A stretch of 14,066 nt of DNA from an uncultured Bacteroides sp. (GTDB taxonomy: Bacteria > Bacteroidota > Bacteroidia > Bacteroidales > Bacteroidaceae): NCBI GenBank assembly GCA_900766195.1, contig CAAFUN010000176.1:1-14066 (forward strand). The letters are read 5' to 3'. The notes under the pieces are model-generated. The model did no database searches and was not told the DNA's origin. It saw nothing but the letters and a program-made list of their open reading frames with translations. A program made the translations under genes and the position numbers. Below are positions 1 to 6,494 of the stretch, piece by piece (positions within the stretch are counted from its first letter, which is position 1; the number at the start of each line of letters is the position of its first letter).

Positions 1-40
1 AAAGTAGAGACATTACAAGAGCTAATTTTCTATTTTCATT

Positions 41-78
41 CAAGAAAATCGGGATTGCCTCCTAAGAGACAATCCCGA
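41..78 (-). terminator. Terminator closing the susC-susD operon
   Basis: Read on the minus strand, a 9-bp perfect stem (TCGGGATTG with CAATCCCGA, plus-strand arms 49-57 and 70-78) with a 12-nt loop is followed by TTTTCTTG. This is the form of an intrinsic terminator. It lies about 80 bases after the SusD-like stop codon, so the operon probably ends here and holds only the two genes. The call rests on visible structure only; no folding energy was computed. Confidence 0.7.
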
Positions 79-155
79 ATCATCAATTAACTCTAAAACA
101 TTATAACAGCTATCTTTTAAAAACAAGAAACCACACTAGTAGTCAACTTGCAATT

Positions 156-1604
156 TCATCGAGTCTTATTAGCCACATCAAACCACAAACGGGTGGTAAC
201 TTCATCGGCGCCTTGATTTTTCACCGCTAACTTATAATTATTGCCATTCAATGACTGCTCTGTATTGGGATAATAAAAGCGGTGAGGCAATACCCCTGCA
301 TTTAAAGCAGAATTAGGACCGGGCGCCAATGTGGGATATCCCAGTCTTCTCCAATCGCTAAAAGCATCCGGACCTTGTCCATAATAAGCTATCCACTTTT
401 GCCAACCAATAGACTCATACCAATGTGAAGAATCATATTGTACTGCATCCTGGGCAAGATAATTGTTAACTGCATCTACATCAGTTATTCCAAACTGATT
501 CAGTGAAGCTTTCACAGCATCTTTATATAATGCAGATGCATCGGCTGTAATCCAACCGCGAGCTGCCGCCTCAGCATAGATAAACAACACTTCTGCGTAA
601 GTAAAGAATACAGCAGGCGAATTGTCTTTTAAGAAATAACTGCCAGGACGGGATACTTTTGAAAATCCCTGATTGTTTGCCGCATCGGCCGACAATCCGT
701 TTGCAGCACCAGTGTAAGTACCCGCAGATGTATCTTCCGGTAGCTGCGCATAAACAGGCAATCTCGGATCATTCAACTGATGCAGCTTGTTAACCAGTGT
801 TTTGGATATTCGCTGATCATCACGCGAGCTAAATGCAGAAGCCCATGGATTCCATTGCGGAGAAGCGGTAAATACAAATTGTGTAATGTCGCCATTACTA
901 CTTATCAGATTGGCACGATCGGCATAGAGTTCGGAAATAATGCCTTTTGCCGTATTTTCATCACGATCGGCAATCTCCAGTGCTATACGTAAACGAAGGG
1001 ACTTAGCAAACTTTTTCCACTTTGAGATATCATTGTTGTAGATAAGATCGCCCTCAATTGCATCACCCGTAGTCTTAAGTAAATTATCAGCATCCTTCAA
1101 TTCACTCAACAATCCTTTCAATACTTTTTCTTGTGTATCATAAGCCGGAGTTACCGATCGGGCATATTCACTATAAGGTATGTCACCAAAAAGATTGGTC
1201 AACTGCAAATAAACCCATGAACGCCAAACAGTAGCCACTCCTTTATAATTATCATTACCCAGATTGGAATTGATGATAGCATTCAGATTGGAAATAAGCG
1301 TAGCATAACCTGTGTTCCAAACAGAAACATAGTCACTGTTCTCTACATTGTAGCAATCAGGTTCGGTATACTGGATTTTAGCCCAATGCTGCACCCAAAG
1401 CAAAGTGGAATTATAACTGGCCGTACTTCCCCAATACCAATCTGCCGAGTGATATTCTGTGGCCGACAATAGATAAGACGGTTGAGGATTTTCTGTAGCA
1501 TTCGGGTTTTTATTTATATCTGCCAATTCGTCGTTGCAGGAAATTGCCGACAACAAGAATGCAATCACTCCTACATATATAAAGTATTTCTTTTTCATAA
1601 TCAT
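156..1604 (-). CDS. SusD/RagB-like outer-membrane nutrient-binding lipoprotein
   Basis: This 482-aa protein is the surface lipoprotein partner of the SusC-type transporter encoded 20 nt upstream. It starts with a lysine-rich n-region and a hydrophobic stretch ending in a lipobox-like A-I-S-Cys (Cys23 would be lipidated). The acidic residues just after the cysteine (N-D-E) resemble the Bacteroidetes lipoprotein surface-export signal. The mature N-terminus (DINKNPN) and the tryptophan- and tyrosine-rich helical body (for example WYWGS near residue 56 and LWVQHW near 68) fit the SusD-like family, probably the SusD-like_2 subgroup rather than classical starch SusD. In this family the protein caps the SusC barrel and captures oligosaccharides or peptides. 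The substrate cannot be read from sequence, and no enzyme gene in the operon hints at it. Two in-frame ATG codons (residues 1 and 3) are possible starts. The gene appears intact. Confidence 0.9.
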   Translation of the reverse strand: MIMKKKYFIYVGVIAFLLSAISCNDELADINKNPNATENPQPSYLLSATEYHSADWYWGSTASYNSTLLWVQHWAKIQYTEPDCYNVENSDYVSVWNTGYATLISNLNAIINSNLGNDNYKGVATVWRSWVYLQLTNLFGDIPYSEYARSVTPAYDTQEKVLKGLLSELKDADNLLKTTGDAIEGDLIYNNDISKWKKFAKSLRLRIALEIADRDENTAKGIISELYADRANLISSNGDITQFVFTASPQWNPWASAFSSRDDQRISKTLVNKLHQLNDPRLPVYAQLPEDTSAGTYTGAANGLSADAANNQGFSKVSRPGSYFLKDNSPAVFFTYAEVLFIYAEAAARGWITADASALYKDAVKASLNQFGITDVDAVNNYLAQDAVQYDSSHWYESIGWQKWIAYYGQGPDAFSDWRRLGYPTLAPGPNSALNAGVLPHRFYYPNTEQSLNGNNYKLAVKNQGADEVTTRLWFDVANKTR

Positions 1605-1624
1605 ATCTTTTTAATCATGCTCAA

Positions 1625-4600
1625 TTAGAATTTTAGCGTCACATTCAGCCCGAAAGATCGGGTAGTAGGTAAGGAATAGGCTTCCACTCCTTGTGCATTA
1701 CCTGCAGTCAGAGCTGCTTCAGGATCAATATTGGAGGCTTCCTTATAAATAGTCCATAGGTTACGACCAATAAAAGTAAACGAAGCACCTTGCAAATGCA
1801 ATCTGGCAGCCAAAGCTTTAGGCAGATTATACGTAAGTGCAAGCTCACGTAATTTCACATAAGAAGCATCATATACATTATCTTCGGCTATGTTGTAAAG
1901 TCTATGATAGTAATTTTCGGCAGAAGTAATCGTCGTATTTTTTTCGCCGCTTTCTGTCACTCCATTCACGATAATGCCATCTTGATATACGCGGGTGGAG
2001 TTGCCGTTAATATCTGCGTAATACACTCCGGTAGATGACGTGGTATATTGAGGAGAAGACAACCCCGTTTTTTTATTATTGGAATCTACGTAATACCACA
2101 ATCCACCATGTTCTGCATCACGCCCTTGTAATGTATTTGCAAGGATTCCGGTGTACTTGCCGGTCTTATTGGTATTGGAAAAAATAGATCCTCCAAAGCT
2201 TGCATCAACCAGAAAGGAGAGCGTGAAATTCTTGTAGGTAAAAGTATTGCTGATGCCACCTGTCCAGTCGGGCGTAAACTTACCTAACTTTTTGGCCGTG
2301 GTATTCACTTTGGGTAAACCGTTGGCATCCACTACTATATTACCCGAATCATCTCTGGTGTAAGATGTTCCAAACAAAGTTCCGTAGGCCTCTCCCACAG
2401 ATGCCAACACCTGTATGCCCGAAGAATAAAGCTGATAACTCTTTATCAGCCCCTCATCATCCAGTTTGATCACTTTACTACGGTTGGATCCGTAGTTGGT
2501 GTTAATATCCCATTGAAAATCTCTGCTTCGCACAGGCGTTGCACTCAATTGTATCTCATATCCCTGATTGCGAATATGTCCGGCATTACGCACTTGCGAA
2601 TTGTAGCCGCTGGCAGCACTGGTAGCTAGTTTCAGAATCTGATTGCGGCTATCCGTCCGATAATAAGTAAAATCAAGATGAATGCGATTGTTTAGAAATG
2701 CAGCTTCAAGACCGGCCTCAACGGAAGAGGTCTTTTCCGGTTTTAAGGTAGGATTCTTCCCTTCACCCGAAGAGGTCTGTAACGGATTGCCACCGAAAGC
2801 TGTTTCAGAAACATACACTGTAGCCAACTGATAAGGATCGGCATCCGCTCCCACTTGCGACCAACCTCCGCGCAGTTTCAAATAGTTCACAGCTGAATGC
2901 TGCCATCCCAAAAGCTCGGACAAAAGAATACTGGCCGTAGCCGAAGGATAAAAGTAAGAGTTGTTTTCCACTGGCAGTGTAGACGACCAGTCATTACGCC
3001 CGGTTACATTTACAAAAGCCCAATTGCGATAGTTTAATTGTGCCGAACCATACAACCCATATTGGCGCAACCGGTTGAAAGAGTTGGAAGAAACCAACTG
3101 ATCGCGCGAATTGGTTAAGGTATAAAGATCTGCCACAGCCAGACGGGGAGCTTTCTGAAAATTGTTCTCGTACTGCTTATTACGTACGTTGAAGCCTGCA
3201 AGAGCATCCAATCCCAAATCGGGTGTAAGTTGCTTGGTATAAGTAGCTATAACTTCCGTATTATTCTCTTTTACAGTATAAGCATCCTCATCATAACTGC
3301 CATACGGTGTGCCACTGGTTCCCCACTTCACTTTAGATTTACGGCGATCGTTATACCAGTCCGTACTGGTGCGGAAGCGGATATTTAAGTCTTTTAACGG
3401 CCGTATATCTACATGCACATCGCCAATCAACCTATGACGCTCCTGACTCTGAGTATTGTAATATGCATTCCAATAAGGATTGCTATAGTAGCTGGCATTC
3501 CAATTGCGTGAATAGTCTTCTTTCAGAGATTGTGTATTGACCTGACGCCCAAACCAAAGAAACTGTAGCATCGTACTGTTGGAACGATAATTGGATCCAG
3601 ACGGATTGCCCGATCCCGGAAGACTTGGTGCCGTGTAGACAATATAGTTGGCAGTACTCCCTACCGATAACCATGGAGCAAGACGGTAATCTGTATTCAA
3701 CGTGATATTCGTCTTGTTGGTTTCTGCTCCGGGCACTATGCTGCGTTGCTTCTCATAACTGTAACCTACACGAAACTGATAGTTGTCATCCGAACGGGAT
3801 ATAGACACACCATTGTTTGTCGTAATACCTGTTCGGAAGAAATCGCGCACATTATCGGGATGTGATACCCATGGCGTAGCCGTACGATTGCCGGATGCAT
3901 CCAACGGACTGTCAAACTGCGGTATTAACAAGCCAATGTTCAAACGAGGACCCCAGCTTTCATCTACACCATCATTCACACCTCCACCTTTACCATTTAC
4001 ATAACTAAATTGTCCTCCGGCCCCTTGCCCGAAGAGATCCTGAAATTTTGGTAAGGTAGCCACTTGAGATATTTGAGTAGTAGAATGCAACGTAATACCC
4101 AAGCCCTTTTGCCCCTCTCCGTTTTTAGTCGTAATGACAATAGCACCATGAGCCGCGCGAGCTCCATACAAAGCTGAAGCATTGGGACCTTTCAAAACCG
4201 TGAGCGATTTAATATCCTCCGGATTCAAATCGGCAATGGCATTCTTAAAATCGCGACCAATGGACTGCCCGTTAAGTTGTGAATTATCCACAGGGATACC
4301 GTCTACAATAAACAACGGCTGGTTCTCTCCCGCAATGGAGGTCTCACCCCGAATCACAATACGGCTGGAGCCTACATCACCTTGCGTGTTGGTGATTCTC
4401 ACACCGGCAACTTTTCCACTCAAAGAGTTCAGTATATTATTGTCTTTGCCTTGTGTCAGTGCATCCGATTTAATCTCCTGAGCAGAATAGCCCAGCGCTT
4501 TCTTCTCGCGCGAGATGCCAAGTGCAGTGACCACCACCTCATCCAACTGATGATTATCAACTTTCAAACGAATTGTGATACCGGATTTCACAGCAACTTC

Positions 4601-4852
4601 CTGAGTGATCAATCCGATATACGACACAACCAGTTTGGCGGAAGTCGGCACATTTTGCAGAGTGAATGCTCCGCTTACATTGGTCACCGTACCCTTTGTG
4701 GTTCCTTTTATCACAACACTGGCGCCAATTACCGGTTCGCCATCTTCATCTGTCACCACTGTGCCCTGCAAAGTGGATATCTGGGCCACACTTTCTGTAA
4801 TGACCAAGAAAATATATAATACTAATACCAAAAGCTTTTTACTCATATTCAT
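1625..4852 (-). CDS. SusC/RagA family TonB-linked outer-membrane transporter
   Basis: This 1075-aa protein is a typical full-length SusC-type TonB-dependent importer. In order it shows a signal peptide (about residues 1-24, cleavage after VAQ), a carboxypeptidase-regulatory-like beta domain (about 28-98, with GEPVIGASVVIKG and a GxFTL motif), and the DEVVVTALG segment at 104-112 near the TonB box. Next come the plug domain (about 117-245), with the SusC signature DGIPVDN at 184-190 and a segment at 210-243 ending in GAIVITTK. The rest is a long beta-barrel ending in an aromatic residue (VTLKF), as outer-membrane barrels do. With the SusD-like lipoprotein it should import a bulky nutrient across the outer membrane using TonB energy. 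No N-terminal signalling (STN) extension is seen, so control by a FecR/ECF sigma system is less likely than by a separate regulator. No frameshift is visible. Confidence 0.93.
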   Translation of the reverse strand: MNMSKKLLVLVLYIFLVITESVAQISTLQGTVVTDEDGEPVIGASVVIKGTTKGTVTNVSGAFTLQNVPTSAKLVVSYIGLITQEVAVKSGITIRLKVDNHQLDEVVVTALGISREKKALGYSAQEIKSDALTQGKDNNILNSLSGKVAGVRITNTQGDVGSSRIVIRGETSIAGENQPLFIVDGIPVDNSQLNGQSIGRDFKNAIADLNPEDIKSLTVLKGPNASALYGARAAHGAIVITTKNGEGQKGLGITLHSTTQISQVATLPKFQDLFGQGAGGQFSYVNGKGGGVNDGVDESWGPRLNIGLLIPQFDSPLDASGNRTATPWVSHPDNVRDFFRTGITTNNGVSISRSDDNYQFRVGYSYEKQRSIVPGAETNKTNITLNTDYRLAPWLSVGSTANYIVYTAPSLPGSGNPSGSNYRSNSTMLQFLWFGRQVNTQSLKEDYSRNWNASYYSNPYWNAYYNTQSQERHRLIGDVHVDIRPLKDLNIRFRTSTDWYNDRRKSKVKWGTSGTPYGSYDEDAYTVKENNTEVIATYTKQLTPDLGLDALAGFNVRNKQYENNFQKAPRLAVADLYTLTNSRDQLVSSNSFNRLRQYGLYGSAQLNYRNWAFVNVTGRNDWSSTLPVENNSYFYPSATASILLSELLGWQHSAVNYLKLRGGWSQVGADADPYQLATVYVSETAFGGNPLQTSSGEGKNPTLKPEKTSSVEAGLEAAFLNNRIHLDFTYYRTDSRNQILKLATSAASGYNSQVRNAGHIRNQGYEIQLSATPVRSRDFQWDINTNYGSNRSKVIKLDDEGLIKSYQLYSSGIQVLASVGEAYGTLFGTSYTRDDSGNIVVDANGLPKVNTTAKKLGKFTPDWTGGISNTFTYKNFTLSFLVDASFGGSIFSNTNKTGKYTGILANTLQGRDAEHGGLWYYVDSNNKKTGLSSPQYTTSSTGVYYADINGNSTRVYQDGIIVNGVTESGEKNTTITSAENYYHRLYNIAEDNVYDASYVKLRELALTYNLPKALAARLHLQGASFTFIGRNLWTIYKEASNIDPEAALTAGNAQGVEAYSLPTTRSFGLNVTLKF

Positions 4853-4878
4853 TGTATTTTTGTTGTTCTTATTCTATA

Positions 4879-4923
4879 TCAAATGCTTAATTTATTTTTA
4901 AACATAGTACTTCAACCTCCTTT
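4879..4923 (-). promoter_or_regulatory. Strong Shine-Dalgarno and 9-codon upstream ORF in susC leader
   Basis: On the minus strand AAAGGAGG (4923-4916) lies 10 nt before an ATG at 4905. That ATG opens a short frame reading M-F-K-N-K-L-S-I and ending in TGA at 4881-4879. It is out of frame with susC and stops 26 nt before the susC ATG. Arms ACTTC and GAAGT (4928-4932 and 4909-4913 in plus-strand coordinates) could place the AAAGGAGG in a hairpin loop. Shine-Dalgarno sequences this strong are uncommon in Bacteroides, so the element may be a leader peptide or an RNA control site. Function is inferred only. Confidence 0.35.
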
Positions 4924-5012
4924 ATCAGAAGTCAGAAGTGCAAGAGTATAAGTATGTTTAAAATGATCTATTGGATGACTGCCAAGCGCAGTTCAAAAAG
5001 CGAAGTAAACGA

Positions 5013-5129
5013 TCAGAAGCAGCAACACATTCGAGCGACAGAGAGAAGTTGCTTAACAATAGTGAGTTGTCTCAAAAGATTGTCTATTTTAAAAGACTGA
5101 ATTTGTTTTTTTATTGCTTCCATTTGCAT
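5013..5129 (-). CDS. Possible 38-aa small ORF in the susC leader (unrecognised)
   Basis: A minus-strand frame opens at 5129 with MQMEAIKKQIQ, continues through a heptad-like amphipathic stretch (IDNLLRQLTIVKQLLSVA), and ends in a cysteine-rich tail before TGA at 5015-5013. After that stop the same frame stays open for 14 more codons. It begins about 29 nt downstream of the -7-like box at 5158-5165, which is a reasonable spacing for a short leader. I recognise no family. Chance ORFs of this length are common in AT-rich DNA, so this is a weak call. It could be a leader peptide, a decayed gene fragment, or noise. Confidence 0.2.
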   Translation of the reverse strand: MQMEAIKKQIQSFKIDNLLRQLTIVKQLLSVARMCCCF

Positions 5130-5157
5130 CACATTTTTTATTGTTGTTTATCAAAAG

Positions 5158-5165
5158 CAAAGTAA
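5158..5165 (-). promoter_or_regulatory. Candidate -7 element facing susC
   Basis: Read on the minus strand this is TTACTTTG, one mismatch from the Bacteroides -7 consensus TAnnTTTG. No TTG-type -33 box is seen about 20 nt further upstream. Instead the first of three ATACC repeats begins there (5188-5193). An activator bound at the repeats could replace the missing -33 contact. This is an inference from spacing; no transcript data support it. Confidence 0.35.
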
Positions 5166-5187
5166 ATGAAGATATTTAAAGCTTTTT

Positions 5188-5236
5188 ATACCCTATTTAT
5201 GGTATTTTCATACCACATTAATATCATTTATACCCC
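5188..5236. repeat. Three phased ATACC repeats, possible activator operator
   Basis: ATACCC at 5188-5193, ATACCA at 5210-5215 and ATACCCC at 5230-5236 are spaced 22 and 20 nt apart, about two helical turns each. The middle copy also forms a perfect 6-bp inverted repeat with TGGTAT at 5200-5205 (4-nt loop). Direct repeats upstream of susC-type genes are typical binding sites for hybrid two-component or other PUL activators. No regulator gene is present in the window to match it with. Confidence 0.4.
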
Positions 5237-5383
5237 TATAACACTGATATTTTTTACAAGAATGGCAGAAAGTACATTTTAGCAAAAAGGAAGATGAACT
5301 CTTATTAAGACGACATACAAGCTCTAATTTAAAATGATTCTTGTTAAAAAATAAAATCTATTCTCTATATTATAGCATAATAC

Positions 5384-5425
5384 CGGTTCAAAAGTTGATA
5401 AAGAAATCGAACCGTTGTATCTTTG
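5384..5425 (+). promoter_or_regulatory. Promoter of the methionine aminopeptidase gene, with inverted repeat
   Basis: TATCTTTG at 5418-5425 matches the Bacteroides -7 box TAnnTTTG exactly. TTG at 5395-5397 lies 20 nt upstream, a good position for the -33 element. The coding start is 29 nt downstream. An inverted repeat, CGGTTC (5384-5389) and GAACCG (5409-5414), brackets the -33 box and abuts the -7 box. It may be a repressor site or coincidence. Confidence 0.65.
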
Positions 5426-5454
5426 TACATTCATAATAGTCAAACAGTAAAAAA

Positions 5455-6309
5455 ATGAAAAAGTGGACTAAAGGGGTCCGGTTTACTCCTTCAAATTACC
5501 CGGCAGAAGTAGAAGCAAAAATTCAACAGTATAAACGTGAAGGTGCACGCCTACCTTCAAGACATCTATTACGTACAGACGAGCAGTTGGCCGGAATCCG
5601 CGAAAGTGCTAAAATAAACACTGCATTACTGGATTATATCACGGCAAATATTCGTGAAGGTATGTCTACAGCTCAAATAGATCACATGGTCTACGAATTC
5701 ACTACCGACCATGATGCTATACCGGCCGACTTCCTCTATGAAGGATATCCCAAAAGCGTTTGCGTAAGTATTAACGACGTGGTTTGCCATGGCATTCCAA
5801 GCACGAAAGAGTTCTTGAAAAGCGGAGATATTGTCAATGTTGATGTTTCCACTATTTATAAGACTTATTTCTCGGATGCCTCACGTATGTATCTTATCGG
5901 CGAAGTATCTCCCGAAATGCAACGCTTGGTACAGGTCACTAAAGAATGCCGTGATCTGGGTATTGCTGCAGCACAACCTTGGGCTCATTTAGGTGACATA
6001 GGAGCTGCAATACAAGAACATGCCGAAAAAAACGGTTACAGTGTGGTACGCGAGTTTTGTGGACACGGTGTAGGAATCAAATTTCACGAAGAACCGGAGG
6101 TGGTGCATTATGGCAAGAAAGGTACAGGGATGATGCTTGTGCCGGGAATGACATTCACCATTGAACCAATGATCAACATGGGAAAACGCAATATATTTAT
6201 TGATGAGGAAGACGGATGGACAGTATGTACTGAAGATGGACTACCTTCTGCACAATGGGAAAGTATGCTCCTGATCACAGAAAACGGTAATGAAATTCTA
6301 ACAGAATAA
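5455..6309 (+). CDS. map: Type I methionine aminopeptidase (N-terminally extended)
   Basis: This 284-aa cytoplasmic metalloenzyme removes the initiator methionine from new proteins. By comparison with E. coli MetAP the five metal ligands are all present: Asp130 (VNVDVS), Asp141 (FSDAS), His204 (CGHGVG), Glu237 (TIEPM) and Glu269 (SAQWES). The substrate-pocket histidines also appear, in CHGIP (His112) and KFHEEP (His211). The residue after the last glutamate is Ser rather than the His common in QFEH-type enzymes. About 40 residues precede the catalytic core, including a basic start (MKKWTKG) and a helical linker. This is longer than the minimal form of about 260 aa and recalls extended MetAP1 variants. 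The gene stands alone with its own promoter and terminator. Bacteroidetes usually carry another copy in the ribosomal-protein cluster, so this may be a second isoform. No Shine-Dalgarno sequence precedes the ATG, only a run of A. Confidence 0.93.
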   Translation: MKKWTKGVRFTPSNYPAEVEAKIQQYKREGARLPSRHLLRTDEQLAGIRESAKINTALLDYITANIREGMSTAQIDHMVYEFTTDHDAIPADFLYEGYPKSVCVSINDVVCHGIPSTKEFLKSGDIVNVDVSTIYKTYFSDASRMYLIGEVSPEMQRLVQVTKECRDLGIAAAQPWAHLGDIGAAIQEHAEKNGYSVVREFCGHGVGIKFHEEPEVVHYGKKGTGMMLVPGMTFTIEPMINMGKRNIFIDEEDGWTVCTEDGLPSAQWESMLLITENGNEILTE

Positions 6310-6318
6310 TTTAAATAC

Positions 6319-6383
6319 AGCCTCAGAGTAATCAATGTTCTCTCTTTGAAGCGAACATTGATTACTCTGAGGCTTCTTTTTTT
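6319..6383 (+). terminator. Intrinsic terminator after the MetAP gene, 22-bp perfect stem
   Basis: Arms 6319-6340 and 6353-6374 are perfectly complementary over 22 bp with a 12-nt loop. A T-rich tract follows (seven consecutive T at 6377-6383). It starts 10 nt after the stop codon. The stem is long for a terminator, but this style is common in Bacteroides. Confidence 0.9.
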
Positions 6384-6494
6384 ACATACTAGGTGATTAA
6401 AACCTATTTGCTCTACTATAACGAGGAGAATGCATTACTCCGACGTTTTCTACTTTCATAAATCAGTTGACAGGGATTGGGAAAATAAAAACAT

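Larger units (their letters stand above)
4853..5454. other. 602-base divergent intergenic region between susC and the MetAP gene
   Basis: This AT-rich gap separates the minus-strand SusCD operon from the plus-strand aminopeptidase gene. It contains the MetAP promoter at its right end, three ATACC repeats (5188-5236), a -7-like box directed at susC (5158-5165), a possible small minus-strand ORF (5013-5129), and the Shine-Dalgarno-plus-uORF near susC. From about 4970 to 5050 the base composition is noticeably less AT-rich than its flanks. I see no tRNA, insertion sequence or protein gene with convincing homology. If transcription starts near 5150, the susC leader would be about 300 nt long. Confidence 0.7.

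Noticed and set aside
4382..4819. 145-aa plus-strand frame inside the susC gene
   Set aside because: It is antisense to the strongly conserved SusC N-terminal and plug domains, so it is a shadow frame.
4971..5165. 64-aa plus-strand ORF in the susC upstream gap
   Set aside because: It has no promoter box and no start context. The C-terminal F/Y/C/H-rich part looks like chance translation of AT-rich DNA, and it runs through the susC control region.
4957..5338. TTTAAAATGAT occurring twice (4957-4967 and 5328-5338) in the divergent gap
   Set aside because: An 11-base match of such AT-rich sequence is plausible by chance, and the copies show no spacing or placement that suggests function.
6467..6472. 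TTGACA resembling a sigma70 -35 box before rmuC
   Set aside because: No matching -10 box follows, and Bacteroides primary sigma uses a different -33/-7 pattern.
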